64,000 nucleotides of DNA, taken from assembly GCF_000372725.1 (NCBI RefSeq), contig NW_005202428.1, positions 2,784,722 through 2,848,721 on the forward strand, read 5' to 3'. A program made the translations under genes and the position numbers. The notes beneath the pieces are model-generated. The model searched no databases and was not told the origin of the DNA. It saw only the letters and a list, made by a program, of their open reading frames with translations. The stretch comes from Emiliania huxleyi CCMP1516. Lineage: Eukaryota; Haptophyta; Isochrysidales; Noelaerhabdaceae. Positions 1-10,183 of this stretch are shown here, in pieces; positions within the stretch are counted from its first letter, which is position 1, and each line of letters begins with the position of its first letter.

Positions 1-2399
1 GGCGCCGATGGCGATGACGTACATGCCGAGGAAGGCGGCGGGCACGTCGAGCATCGCGCCTGCGTGGGCACCGCCACAGGGTGAGCAGACGAGGGGGGGG
101 GCGGAGGGGGGAGGAGGGGGGAGGAGGGGGGCGGAGGGGGGCGGAGGGGGGCGGAGGGGGGCGGAGGGGGGGGATGCCGAATCGCGAGACGATGGCCGAG
201 ATGACGAGGGAGAGGATTGCGACCCAGGTGAAGGACGTGGCGAGCGTGACCGGGTACCAGAGCGGTGTCGGGCCTGCGGCTGGGGCGAGGGGCGAGGGGC
301 GAGGGCTCGGGGGATGGCGTTGCGCCGTATCCGGCTACAGTTGTGTCGTATCCGGCTCCATCTCGGCCATCTCTCGGCTGCATCTCGGCTGCATCTGGGT
401 GGCGTGCCGTCATGCTCGCACGGCGGGCAAGTGGCGCTCACCTGGGAGGGGCGGAGGGAGGGGGCGGAGGGAGGAGGGCCAGCCGGGTGAGAGAGAGAGC
501 ACGCGAGCGCGGGACGAGTGCGGGATGTGTCGCAGCCGAGGCACCGGCCGCTCGGAGGAGATCTGGCCGAGATCTGGCCGAGGTGCGGCCGAGGTGCGGC
601 CGAGGTGCGGCCGAGGTGTGGCCGAGATCTGGCCGAGATCTGGCCGAGATCTGGCCGAGATCTGGCCGAGATCTGGCCGAGATCTGGCCGAGGTGCGGCC
701 GAGGTGCGGCCGAGGTGCGGCCGAGGTGCGGCCGAGGTGCGGCCGAGGTGCGGCCGAGGTGCGGCCGAGGTATGGCCGATGTGCGGCCGAGGTGTGGCCG
801 AGGTGTGGCTGAGGTATGGCCGAGGCGTGGCCGAGGTGCGGCCGAGGCGCGGCCGAGGCGTGGGCGTCTCACCAGCCACTCGACAGGCAGGATGCAGAGA
901 GCTGCAGCCTTGCTCACGGCCTTGCTCGCGGCGGCGAGCGCTGCCGCGGCGGCGCGTGCCAGCCCTCCCTTGGGCCCTCATCTGCTGGTCCCTCTGCTGG
1001 TCCCTCTGCTGGTCCCTCTGCTGGCGGGCTCTCCTCCTCGCCGCGCGGAGGAGTCCACCTCCCTCCCTCCGGCGCAGGGCTGCCCGCCGCCCCGCCGCCC
1101 GCGACCGGCAGGAAGGAGGAGGCGGGCGGCGACGGCGCGGGCGCGTGGGCGGGCGGGGAGTACGACCCCGAGTACGACCCCGAGTAGCACGAGCCGGCGG
1201 TGGGCGCGAAGGGCGACTCCGCGACGTGGAGGTGGAGGTGGTAGGGGCTGCCTATTATTGTTGCTGCTATGATGATGATGATGACTCCGCGACGTGGAGG
1301 TGGAGGTGGTAGGGGCTGCCTACCGCCGAGTCGGTACGGGAAGGCAGCGGCGTGCGCTCTCCGCACGAGTCCGCCTATGGGACAGCCTTGTGCTTTGGGA
1401 GCCGCGGCCGTGGGGAGGGTGGCTGCCTTGTCTGCGGCGGCGGTTGCGTGGGCGGACGGAGCTCGGGAAGACTCGCGGGAGGACTTGACGAATGACTCGG
1501 AGAGGCGGTCCTCCTGGGAGAGCGTGGAGGAGGGGCGGTGGAGGGAGGCGGGGAGGGAGGCGGGAGGGAGGGCGGGGAGGGCGGGGCTGGAGGAGAGGGA
1601 GGAGAGGGAGGGTGGTTGGGAAGAGGGTGGGGAGGGCGGCATGGGTCTGGGAGGGAGTCGGTAGCTCGTCGCCTTGCCAAGCCAGTGCTATTATTCTTAT
1701 TCTTGTTGTTACTATGACCTTGCCCAGCCAGTGCACGCGGTACAGCCGCCGCACGTCTGCCGCGTAGACCACCACCAGCATGTAGCAGACGTAGCCTGCG
1801 AGCATGGCGGCAGCCTCGACCGCCTCGATGCGGCCGTCGCTGAAGATGTAGCACAGCCACGAGATCGAGAGCAGGTACGTCACCAAGTCGCGCGCGAGCG
1901 GCCGCCGCTTCAGCAGCAGCGGCTCCGCCCCTCCGGCGGCGACGCCGCAGATGCCCGGGATGGCGGTGAAGGCGATCATGCCGGAGCCGAGGATGGCGCC
2001 GACGCCGAGGACCGCGTCGTCGCCGTCGTCACCCTCGTCCACGTACCCGTCGTGCTTCTCTGTCGACAGCACCGTCTTGAGCGTCGAGATTGCGTTGATG
2101 ATCACCTCTGGCGCCGCACTACCGAGCGCCATGAAGGAGGCTCCCGCGACGTCCTCGCGCACGTTCCAGCGCACGCACAGCGTCTCCAGGCTCACGACGA
2201 GGTGGCGGTCGGCCACAATGGCGACGGCGACAAAGGAATACACGAAAGCAATAAGCTCGACTGCCACGCCCCACCACTCGCCGTCGATGTTGTCCAGGCA
2301 GAGGTTCTCCCTGCGGTGCAAAGGGCTGGTGGCGCGGCGGCCGCAGCGGAGCGGGTGGGCGGTGCTGACTAGCGCGCACCAGCCCGCCTCGCACGCCAT
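1..2399 (-). CDS. Na+/Ca2+ exchanger family protein, 3' end cut by window
   Basis: Likely a K+-dependent-type Na+/Ca2+ antiporter in a cell membrane. The first coding block runs from an ATG at 2399 to about 1719. It carries a hydrophobic first helix, the family alpha-1 signature (GASFMALGSAAPEVI) and the following helix pair (GVGAILGSGMIAF). Acidic residues (EGDDGDD) follow the first repeat half. Downstream coding pieces are scattered: an acidic/proline-rich probable cytosolic loop about 890-1251, a helix exon about 175-268 (PLWYPVTLATSFTWVAI), and an exon at 1-72 reading LDVPAAFLGMYVIAIGA. The last is the start of the alpha-2 repeat and reaches the left edge. Introns between them hold G-rich and GCCGAG minisatellites. 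Exon borders other than the first are approximate. The family is clear from alpha-1; NCKX versus CCX subtype is not. Confidence 0.8.
100..880. repeat. Intronic G-rich and GCCGAG-type minisatellites
   Basis: Bases about 100-175 are decamer-like GGGGGGCGGA repeats. Bases about 543-880 are an 11-bp minisatellite with unit GGCCGAGATCT, drifting into GGCCGAGGTGC. Scattered ATCTCGGCT units lie at 340-400. All sit in introns of the exchanger gene. The long GRG-AAE style open frames here are artefacts of the repeat. Confidence 0.85.
1215..1322 (-). repeat. 40-bp exact direct repeat flanking a 34-nt GT..AG mini-intron candidate
   Basis: Bases 1215-1254 and 1283-1322 are identical. On the gene strand the segment 1285-1252 begins GTCATCATC, ends AACAATAATAG and is 34 nt long. 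It lies at the acceptor side of the first large intron of the exchanger gene. See findings for the two similar loci. Confidence 0.6.
1672..1733 (-). repeat. 16-bp direct repeat flanking a 31-nt GT..AG mini-intron candidate
   Basis: On the gene strand the exon end CACTGGCTGGGCAAGG (1733-1718) is repeated as CACTGGCTTGGCAAGG (1687-1672). The 31 nt at 1718-1688 between them begin GTCATAG and end AATAATAG. This is the donor side of the exchanger's first large intron. Confidence 0.6.
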
Positions 2400-2561
2400 G
2401 CTTGCCGAGCACGAGTCCAACCCGCGCCAACCCTCACCGGCGGGAAGAATTCTTATACGCCAGCCAGATGTTTTTTCTTTATATGTGCCTCGCAGCTACG
2501 TATTCTCGTATTATCTTCGAGTCAGGTATTGCGTGGGGGCGGTACGTATTCCCGTATCACT

Positions 2562-2860
2562 AGCTCCGAGTAGAGGGGGCGTCCTTGCAGTTAAGGGGAA
2601 ACCTGGTACGCGGGTCCAACCCTCGGAGAGTATTCTTTAGCTCCGAGTAGGGGGGGCGTTCTGCAGTTAAGGGGAAACCCGGTACACGGGTCTAACCCTC
2701 GGAGACCCGTGTTATGGCCCTGCGAACGCGCACCCCCGGGGCTAGGGCTCTCTAGCCCGTAACCCGATGCCGAGCGTCCGGCCAACTGGGTGCGCTTCTC
2801 AGCTCCCCGGTCCTGGGCGTGAGGTTAATGACCGCACTCCAAGTGCTCCAAGTGCTCTTA
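2562..2860 (+). repeat. Dispersed repeat family A, copy 1 (5' unit duplicated)
   Basis: Short interspersed repeat starting TAGCTCCGAGTAGAGG, with a conserved hairpin GGGCTAG..CTAGCCC in the middle and a tail of CTCCAAGTG repeats. In this copy the first 75 bp (up to CTCGGAGA) occur twice. Other copies lie at 7146-7376, 9893-10128, 22318-22558, and truncated at 2880-3040 and 39953-40086. I see no convincing Pol III boxes, so the class is open. Confidence 0.8.
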
Positions 2861-2879
2861 CTTCCGCAAGTTTACTTTA

Positions 2880-3040
2880 CAGCCCTTTCCCTGCGAACGC
2901 GCACTCCCCCTAGGGGTCAGGGCTCTCTAGCCCGTAGCCCGATACCGACCATCCGGCCCGCTGGGTGCGCTTCTTAGCTCCTCGGCCCTGGATGTGAGGT
3001 TACCGACTGCACTCCAAGTGCTCCAAGTGCAAGTGCAGTG
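2880..3040 (+). repeat. Family A, truncated copy 2
   Basis: Starts in the GCGAACGCGCAC part of family A and ends in the CTCCAAGTGCTCCAAGTGC tail, so the 5' half is missing. It is directly followed by family B in the same orientation. Confidence 0.75.
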
Positions 3041-3262
3041 GCCCCGCGAGCTGGGAATAGGACCGCCGCAAGCGGCGTGGCGTGGGGCGGTTGAGCATCC
3101 CTCCGGGGGCCCCTCTGCGCCGGGGAGGCGTTGTTGGAGGCTAGGACGCAAGCGTCCGTCGCCCTTTTCAAACTCGGGGCCCACTCCGCTACGCTCCGAC
3201 CCGAATTTGGAGGGCCATGAAGTTTAAGGTGTTGCTGCGCAAAAGGGGCGGGGCGCGGGCGC
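3040..3262 (+). repeat. Dispersed repeat family B, copy 1
   Basis: About 220 bp from GAGCTGGGAATAGGACC to GTTGCTGCGCAAAAGG. Near-identical copies occur at 61425-61640 (+) and, shorter, at 40092-40255 (-). The middle contains GGAGGCGTTGTTGGAGG. Nothing codes in it. The stretch from 3262 to about 3960 holds no gene I can support. Confidence 0.75.
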
Positions 3263-3960
3263 GCGCGGCAGGCCGAGAGCTCGTTTTGGAGATCAGACCT
3301 TTCGATGGTTCATGCTTTCTATGTCTATCTATCATGCTTCATGACACGACACGCGGTGGCGTGGGCGAGCTGGTGGAGCTGTCAGCTGATCGATCCAAGC
3401 GGGTGGGGAGTGGGGGGCATGGATGGGCATGCAGGTCCGCCAGTCGGCCCGGTTCTGACGTGGTGCTGCCGCTGCATTCGCTGAAGAAGAGAGGTGCGAC
3501 TTGATTGGAGGCACTGGAGGCGAGGCGAAGGGAGAGGTTGGGCCGGGCCGTGAGGGGCTGATGGCGCTGGCCAGCGCTGGCCAGCGCGGGGTGTGAGATG
3601 TCGTCGTCGTATACTGCTGGCCCTCGCCCTCAGTTGCCTGGGCTGTGGGCTGCAGAATTGGCGTCTGTGGCGTGCTAAGGCTCTGCAGCGTGATGGCTGG
3701 CGGGACTGCGAGGCCGGCGCGGAAGGAGAGGCTGGGCACGAGCCAGGAACAGGCTGGCCAGGTCCGCAGGTGGCTGCGCTCGGGCGAGGCGCGCGCGCGC
3801 ATGGCAGGCCGAGCAGGCTCGGCATATATGGTGAACCTCCGATGTCGCGATGCGGTCCCGCTTTTCCGCGATCATTCCGTCCAATCGAAGGAAGCGCTGT
3901 CGCCCATGTTTATGGAGTAACTTGTTACCGTTCTTCGTCTGACGTTCCGTGGTTTTTGCA

Positions 3961-4095
3961 CGGTATTCGGATTTTCGCTATTTGGTCATGTGGGTGTGTA
4001 TTCCGGGATTAGTCAATGCACAATGGTACCGCGTCGGCGACGCGGGCGCCTTGCGGGCAGAGCCCTTAGCCACCCTTTGTCTTGCGCGGTCAAAA
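3961..4095 (+). repeat. Dispersed repeat family C
   Basis: Two blocks recur near the right end of the window. TGCACGGTATTCGGATTTT recurs at about 62379-62412. The block from GGTACCGCGTC to TTGCGCGGTCAAAA recurs at 63648-63727. They look like remnants of one transposon family. Confidence 0.65.
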
Positions 4096-4576
4096 ACCAG
4101 CCTCTCTCACAGCACACTGGCACGACAAGGGCGCGGACTGGCGCGGACTGGCACGGCGGGAAGAAGAAAGACGAGGTCGTCCTCCCGAGTGGGGGACTAG
4201 CACTAGCCGTCTTCCACATGGTCCCTTGGGTCCCTGCTGCTCCTAATCTCTCTTCGTACATCCTCCTGCTGATCTCCGCAAAGTCCTGCTCCCTCCCTCG
4301 TCTCGCCCTGCGCGTTTGCTCCGCCTCCCCGTCGTCTGCCCTGCGTCGTCTGGTGACGGGTCCTCCATAGTCGGTTGAGGTCGCCGCCCTCCTCGTGCCT
4401 CTTCCCAACGTTCCCTCGGCGGTCGATGCCGTCTGCTCCGGCTCCCCCGTCCCCGGGTCTGCCCTGCTCTCGTCTGCGCTAGTTTCTGTTTTGTCATCAC
4501 TGGCGTCCCTCCTCTTCTTTCTCCTCTTCTTGTATGCTTTGTACATCGCGTCGATTCCTTTTCGCGTGAGCACCAC
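4013..4576 (-). CDS. Basic, Arg/Glu-rich ORF, probably transposon remnant
   Basis: An open frame of about 187 codons read on the minus strand. The first 110 residues are highly charged (KKRRKKRR, then RRTRR-like clusters), resembling the charged C-terminal region of the LINE ORF at 32.5-34.1 kb, but I see no domain. The displayed start lies inside the repeat area and its 3' half runs through family C. The most likely origin is the C-terminal part of a retrotransposon protein. I would not treat it as a host gene. Confidence 0.35.
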   Translation of the reverse strand: MVLTRKGIDAMYKAYKKRRKKRRDASDDKTETSADESRADPGTGEPEQTASTAEGTLGRGTRRAATSTDYGGPVTRRRRADDGEAEQTRRARRGREQDFAEISRRMYEERLGAAGTQGTMWKTASASPPLGRTTSSFFFPPCQSAPVRALVVPVCCERGWFLTAQDKGWLRALPARRPRRRRGTIVH

Positions 4577-4731
4577 CCTGAAGCCCGCCCAGCAGCTGAA
4601 CCGCTCCTTAAGAGTCGAAGGAGCATTATCAGTCTCTCACCCACTTCGCGTTAAACGTTATTTAATGTTTGGAGACGTACCGTCTCGGCAATACAGGGGT
4701 CACGGCATGATCCATGCGGTGCACGTGTCAC

Positions 4732-5685
4732 GGCGCGCCTAGAGCTGTTTAACATTAACTTTGGGCCACAGTTGCGCTAGTGTTGGCTGAAATCCTTTAA
4801 CCCGTGACGAAAAACGGACGCACACCAAGCGCTAAGCGTGAGGACGCGATTTCGAATTCGGAGGTGCATCTGAGCAAAATTGGGCCCGCCCAGGTGTGAA
4901 AAAAATTATAAGGGTCATAGTCGCCGATTCGATCCGGAAGCCACTCGACCATCGAGAGGCCGACGGCCGAAGTCGGCAAACGTAGATCAAATGGTTAGAG
5001 ATAGCGTCCACTCAGCGACCGATACCCGTAACACATTACCGAGGGAATTAGACACCACAGATACGCACAACCGACGCCCGAAGTGCCAAGAAGGACGTCA
5101 TTAGTACGAAACCTCAGAAAAGGCCATGGGCGTCGAGAGAACATTCCCTCGAGAGGACAAAGAAAGGCGACGCACCCCCTCCTTGCGCAGTGTCCCCCGC
5201 TATGTGTCGCCAATTGGGGCACGCTATCCTGTGCAGTCAGGGCAAGCGGGGGCGGGGGGCAGTCCCCCTGGTCTGATACTGGGGTGTGGGTGTCTCCAGT
5301 CTCGGAGGGGGGCAAGAAGGTAAGAATATCTAATTGTTGGCTGAAATCCTTAACGTTGTTCAAGTGTTCACCCCAGCCCAAGCTGTTACTGTTTGTTACT
5401 GTTGTTACTGTTGTTCAGCGGTCAGCAAGCAGAAAATGCCAAAAAAACCGGGTAAAACCCGAAAATACCTGGGGTTTTTTTCCGGGTATTTTCGGGCACT
5501 ATAACCGCCGCACTGGACGCTGGAGATCGTCGTAGCTCGTAGGTCACTGCCAGGCCTTCCTTATTGTTGTTCAGCCGGCCTAACGTTAGCTACTGTTGTT
5601 GGGGAGCCCCACTGTTGTTCTGTTGTTACTGTTAACACTAGCAACACTGTTCAGCTCCCAACGTTAAACAGCTCTAGCGCGCGCC
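4732..5685. mobile_element. 0.95-kb element with terminal inverted repeats, non-autonomous
   Basis: The ends are inverted copies. The left end reads GGCGCGC then CTAGAGCTGTTTAACATT (4732-4756). The reverse complement of the right end reads GGCGCGCG then CTAGAGCTGTTTAACGTT (5685-5660). One substitution and one indel separate them. TGTTGGCTGAAATCC occurs twice inside (about 4780 and 5335). Also inside are a strong hairpin (CCCGAAAATACCTGG at 5458 pairing with CCGGGTATTTTCGGG at 5482) and a segment at 5188-5255 repeated at 63402-63480. No transposase or clear target duplication is visible. It abuts the 3' end of the Mpv17 gene. Confidence 0.55.
5188..5255. repeat. Dispersed repeat family E
   Basis: GCAGTGTCCCCCGCTATGTG followed by GGGGCACGCTATCCTGTGC recurs at 63402-63480. 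On the minus strand both copies keep a similar reading (PPPLALTAQDSVP, then ATHSGGHCA), suggesting a fragment of a mobile-element protein. The family is not identified. Confidence 0.6.
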
Positions 5686-5714
5686 AACTCACAACGTCAT
5701 CAGGGACAGGCGCG

Positions 5715-6830
5715 TCACTCCGCCCCGCGCCTCGCCCGCCGTCGCACCAGGAGGTCGTCGGTGGACAGCCCGCCCGGCGGTGGCTCCATGGGCACCTCGC
5801 ACACCTCCATCACCGGCTCGCACTCGGCGGCGGCTCCGCGCGCCGTGGCGGCGGGCGGTGGCGACGAGGCGTATGAGAGGATGCAGGTCCAGACAAAGGA
5901 GCCGAGGGAGACGTAGGTCACCTGGTGGAGGGGGCGGGAGGAGGGGTGAGGGGAGGCGGGAGGCCCGGAGCTGTGCGTCCGATCTGCGCCGCCTGCCATT
6001 CGTCTGGCACGAGGACAAAGTTGGACAGCTGCAGCGGGAGGAAGAAGGACCTGGCAGGGTGCGAGGGGCGGGTGGGAAGGACCGGGCAGGCGGTGTGGGG
6101 GATGTGGAGCGGGAAGGGGCGGGGAGGGGTTCGGACCAGCAGCGGAGGAGGAGCGGCCGGATCTGCGCGCGCGCGTACTCGACCGCCTCGGAGGGAGGGT
6201 AGCCTCGCACGGCGGCGACGACGGCGAAAAAGAGCGGAAAGTAGAGGGCGGGGACCTGGGCGGGGAGGGGCGGACTCGGGTCGTGGCGGGGCGGGAGGGG
6301 AGGCGGCGGGGAGACGACGCGCCGCGACGAACTGCATCGTCGCCGTCTTGACGAGCGCAGCGCCGAGCCGATCCGGCACAGCCGCCTCCTGCGGGTTTGG
6401 CGGGTCGGTCGGTGAGAAGGAAGCTGCGCGTCGGCCGCCCACTGCACTCCTGGGAGACGAGGTGCGCCTGCTGCAGAGCTGCTGCCGCGGCGGCGACCGC
6501 CGGGCTCTCGTTTAGCACGTCGAAGAGTGCGCCCTGCACGAGGCCGTACGCCCCTCCGAAGGCGCCAAAGCCGAGGTTGCGGCGTGCGTCAAACCACTCG
6601 CCCCTGGCCTCGCTGTCGCCCCGCTCCGGTTCACGGGAGGCAACCTGAGTCACCGCGTCGCCGCTGACGGAGAGCGCCAGCGCGGTCGCACCCTTGGTCG
6701 CGAGAGGGTGCGCGACGAGGGCAGCGCCGTATCCCGACACGGCGGCACCGAGAGGAGCCGGCAACTCGAGAGGTGAAGGCGCCAGCAGTGAAAGGGTGGC
6801 TCCGACATTCACGATGATAAATAACGACAT
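5715..6830 (-). CDS. Mpv17/PMP22 family membrane protein, five exons
   Basis: Small multi-helix channel-like protein of the inner mitochondrial or peroxisomal membrane. The start is the ATG at 6830. Exons, checked by frame continuity: 6830-6468, 6388-6329, 6255-6137, 6050-5993, 5921-5715. The introns are 79 nt (GC-AG), 73 nt (GT-AG), 86 nt (GT-AG) and 71 nt (GC-AG). The family fingerprint is at the end: QLSNFVLVPDEWQ joined to VTYVSLGSFVWTCILSYASS, the usual NF-x-VP ... W motif. Upstream the KTATMQF helix and VPALYFPLFFAVVAAVRGYP fit the middle of the family. The C-terminal tail is acidic and proline-rich. The first intron's donor has an alternative at 6449, which would need a GA donor. Confidence 0.8.
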   Translation of the reverse strand: MSLFIIVNVGATLSLLAPSPLELPAPLGAAVSGYGAALVAHPLATKGATALALSVSGDAVTQVASREPERGDSEARGEWFDARRNLGFGAFGGAYGLVQGALFDVLNESPAVAAAAAALQQAHLVSQECSGRPTRSFLLTDRPAKPAGGGCAGSARRCARQDGDDAVRRGASSPRRLPSRPATTRVRPSPPRSPPSTFRSFSPSSPPCEATLPPRRSSTRARRSGRSSSAAGPNPSPPLPAPHPPHRLPGPSHPPLAPCQVLLPPAAAVQLCPRARRMAGGADRTHSSGPPASPHPSSRPLHQVTYVSLGSFVWTCILSYASSPPPAATARGAAAECEPVMEVCEVPMEPPPGGLSTDDLLVRRRARRGAE

Positions 6831-7145
6831 TCGTTCCTCCTCGCTTTGCGATGAAGAGCTTCTCGGCGCGAAAGAGCTTCTCGGCGCGATCGCAGTGGCA
6901 GCGGCCGGGCGATGGAAGACCAGACCGTTTTGAGTAACCGGAGGCGGAGGTGGGGCGGAGGGACCGCCTCCGAAGAAGAGACATCAAAAACGACTGCAGA
7001 GGCAGTGGGGCGACGCCCGAAAGGCGAGCAAGAGACCGAACCAGACTGAAGATTCACCCTGAAGGGTGGGGGACGAGGCCGGGCAGTGTACACGCTAGAC
7101 AGTCGTGTGTGTACGTGACGGGTGGTGTCGTAGTGTCCGTGTCCA

Positions 7146-7376
7146 CTAGCTCCGAGTAGAGGGGGCGTTCTGCAGTTAAGGGGAAACCCGGTACACGGAG
7201 CCCTCTCGGAGAACTGTGTTTACTTTAAGGCCCTTGCCCTGCGAACGCGCACCCCCGGGGCTAGGGCTCTCTAGCCCGTAACCCGATACCGATCATCCGG
7301 CCCGCTGGATGCGCTTCTCAGCTCACCGGCCCTGGATGTGAGGTTGCCGACTGCACTCCAAGTGCTCCAAGTGCGG
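7146..7376 (+). repeat. Family A, copy 3
   Basis: Full copy from TAGCTCCGAGTAG to the CTCCAAGTGCTCCAAGTGC tail. The following 7377-8318 holds no gene I can support. It includes a C-rich tract at 7482-7500 and, at 7860-7912, an alternating CATG/GTGCATG palindromic run. Confidence 0.8.
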
Positions 7377-8318
7377 GCCGCCGGTGGCATCTCTTTCCAC
7401 CCAAGAAGCCCGTTTGGAGGGATGGGCGGCAGTGTGCGGGCGGTGAGTGCTAGTCCTCTCATCAATTTAGAACAAAACGCCCCCCCCCCCCTCCCTTCCT
7501 CCCTCTATCCCTCTTGCTCTCTAGACCTAGACACCGACAGACTGTTCACCAACCAATCCTCTACCCCTCCCTCTCTCCCTCCTAGACTCCCTCCACTCGT
7601 CCGATCTGGCCTGGCGCGGGAGCGTTTCACGCTTGCAGGCGCACCCGCGCGCGGGGGCATCTGCGCGCACACGGCGGCTTGCTCAGAGCGTGAGGACACA
7701 TACGGAGGCGCGGGCGTGCGCGGGGCGGGCGAGGTGACGGGCGTGAAGCGAAAGCGGGTGAGGTATAATGGGCGTGGCCCGAAGGCGTGACATTGCAACC
7801 GCTGCAGCCAGCGGCGTACGCAGAACCTGGGCCCCCACAGGGGGGCAAAATGTGGAACGTGCCACATGCAAATCCACATGCAACATGTGCATGCGCATGT
7901 GCATGTGCATGAGGAGACGATTCAGCGATCCGCCATCTGCATATCATACACAACCATATATCGGTCTCTCGTCTCTCTCGCGACTCTCTCGCGCGCGTTC
8001 GTCCCCCGAGCCCCGTCCCGTCCACGTCCACCGCAGTGGTCCGCACACGACACCCCACACACCAACACCAACGCTCTCTCCATGGCTCTCTCGTCGTGAA
8101 AGCGCACTGTCCACGCCGTTTTTTGCCCCTTCCTGTGAATGCGCTATAACCGCCTCCTGTGTCGGGTCATGAGTCCCCAGCTAGGCCCCCAGATGCTACG
8201 AAAACCCATCACGCTCAGGGCGCACAGCCGCCACACATATCGGATTAATCCGATATCGATCGTCGAGGTGCGGCTGAATTTAAGGCCACACGAGCAGCAC
8301 ACGATAAAAGTCTGTGAC

Positions 8319-9504
8319 TCACTGTTCAAAGGAGCCGGTGCAGCCCCATAGGTTCGGGAGCCGATAGTCGTGCAGGTGGATCCACGTGTTTGCCGCCAGC
8401 TTGACCCCCCTCCCCACCGGCCTCGCCTCGTGGTGCGTGCGCGCGTCTTGCGTCGTCGGGTCGTCGGCGAGGACCGACGGCCAGACGAGGGCGCGGCCGC
8501 GCTTTGGGAGGATGGCGATGGGGGGCGACAGGTCGGTGAAGGCGGTCTCGCCCCCCGACTCCACGTCAGAGAGGTAGAGAAAGACGGTGAGTACGCGCGG
8601 CCCGTGCGGCTCTGCGAAGGTCTGGCCGGGCCGAGGGACATAGTCGTGGTGGCGGACGTACCGCTGCGACGGGTCGTACCTCAGGACCTGGTACTGCTCG
8701 TAGTGCTGCCGGCTGATGCCCGTCAGCGCCTCGATCCGCCCCGACAGCGCCCGCACGTGCCTGTCCGCCTCGCAGCCCGCCATGCACCACGCGTTGCTCG
8801 AGGTGCGGCGCGAGGAGACCTCCTTGGCAACCTCGCCGTCCGCACTCACCGTGCCGTCGTCAGTCGAGCGCTCCATCTTGCCCATGGTGGTCGTGACGAG
8901 CGCCTGCGCAAGGGGCAGCTAGGAGTGGCACACGCGCCCTCCCGGCCCGGCTACTCTGCCGCCAGGCTACTCTGCCGCCAGCCTCCATCTGAGCGTCCGA
9001 TAGAAAGCCGTCAATCGTGACGATCCATGGCCCGTCGGGCGGCCGGCTGAGCACCTCGACCTGCCCGTCCGCTGTCTGGATCATACGCTCAAACAGCGCA
9101 TCGAGCCCTCCCTCCGGCAGGCCCGAGGTCTGATTGAACCGGTCGAGGCGGCACCGCACAGCCGGGTCGAGCATCTCGCAGGCGTTGCACGTCGCTGCGC
9201 AGTTCACGAACATCCACCCCGGCGAGTCCTTGCAGCTCGCACGCATCGAGGCGCAGCGCGCGGGGTCCTTGTCGAAACATGTGGGCACAGGCTTGGCTGC
9301 CCGGCTCGGCTCAGACCGGCTCCGCCGGCTCTCGTCGGGCTCGGACCGGCTCCGCCTCTCGTGGGACGGCGGCACGCGCTCGGTGGCCGCTGTTTCACGC
9401 CACAGCACCGCCCAGGCCACCGCTGCAGCAGCCGCTAGCGCGAGCAGCGAAGCTTTGGTGGACGCGCTGAGGAGCGGGGCTTTTGCTTGCCTTCGGCGAG
9501 ACAT
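8319..9504 (-). CDS. ShKT-domain prolyl 4-hydroxylase, membrane anchored
   Basis: 2-oxoglutarate/Fe(II) dioxygenase that hydroxylates peptidyl proline in the secretory pathway. The start is the ATG at 9504. Residues about 18-35 form a signal anchor (LLALAAAAAVAWAVL), then comes a charged Ser/Arg/Glu linker. A ShKT module with six cysteines follows (CFDKDPARCASM.. to CNACE), then the catalytic domain. A 79-nt GC-AG intron (8982-8904) splits FLSDAQME from ALVTTTMGKMERS; the frame continues. The iron ligands are the HHDY pair (H-x-D) and the distal His in DARTHHEARPV. The 2-oxoglutarate lysine is in GVKLAANTWIH. YLSDVESGGETAF is typical of the family. The protein ends shortly after WIH, as in algal and plant P4Hs. 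All catalytic residues are present. Confidence 0.88.
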
Positions 9505-9892
9505 GCGGCGTGTCGACGATGTTTGGCGTGTCGACGATGTTCACGAGGGACGGTGATGTGGCGAAGCTCACCGCTTCCGCCGGAGCGGCTTCGTGAAGAG
9601 GTCGGCGAGGTTGGCGTCACTGCGTACGAAAGGGACGCAGACAGAGGCGGTGCGCCTCGACCGCCTCGCGGATGTAGAAGTGGCGCCGCTCGATCGACGT
9701 GCTTGAGCTTGCCGTGGTGTTCGGGGTTGTAATACAGTTGTAAGCGGAGGCGATGGCGGCTAAAATGTTCGAGTTTTGGATCGTCGAGTAGTACAGGTAT
9801 TCCGTGGGGGCTGGGGGCGGGGTGTATTCTCGTAACATGTGCGTATTCTCGTATCACTGGCTCCGAGTAGAAAAAGAAAGAAAACATGTCAC

Positions 9893-10128
9893 TAGCTCCG
9901 AGTAGAGGGTAGAGGGGGCGTTCTGCAGTTAAGGGGAAACCCGGTACACGGAGCCCTCTCGGAGACCCGTGTTTACTTTACGGCCCTTTCCCTGCGAACG
10001 CGCACCCCCGGGGCTAGGGCTCTCTAGCCCGTAACCCGATACCGATCATCCGGCCCGCTGGGTGCGCTTCTCAGCTCCCCGGCCCCCCTGGATGTGAGGT
10101 TAATGACTGCACTCCAAGTGCTCCAAGT
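9893..10128 (+). repeat. Family A, copy 4
   Basis: Complete copy. A partial duplicate of its leader (CGTATTCTCGTATCAC) lies just upstream at 9840. The tail ends about 55 bp before the ATG of the next ORF, so it may supply its 5' UTR or promoter. Confidence 0.8.
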
Positions 10129-10183
10129 TTGGCAGGACGTCGAGGAACTTAGCTCCACAGAAAAAAAGAGGACGACCGTTTCG

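Noticed and set aside
81-1312. Several overlapping long ORFs on both strands reading GRGAAEVRPRC-type repeats
   Set aside because: They are translations of the 11-bp minisatellite, open in many frames at once, and lie in exchanger introns.
3332-3825. Pro/Ser-rich ORFs on the minus strand
   Set aside because: Open frames in GC-rich DNA with no motif, conserved block or splice pattern.
7768-8172. Overlapping ORFs on both strands between repeat A and P4H
   Set aside because: No domain, biased composition, and a palindromic CATG run inside; no splice support.
10094-10130. Upstream Met of the Cys-module ORF (MRLMTALQVLQ)
   Set aside because: These codons lie in the tail of repeat family A; the same peptide appears at other family A copies, so the ATG at 10184 is preferred.
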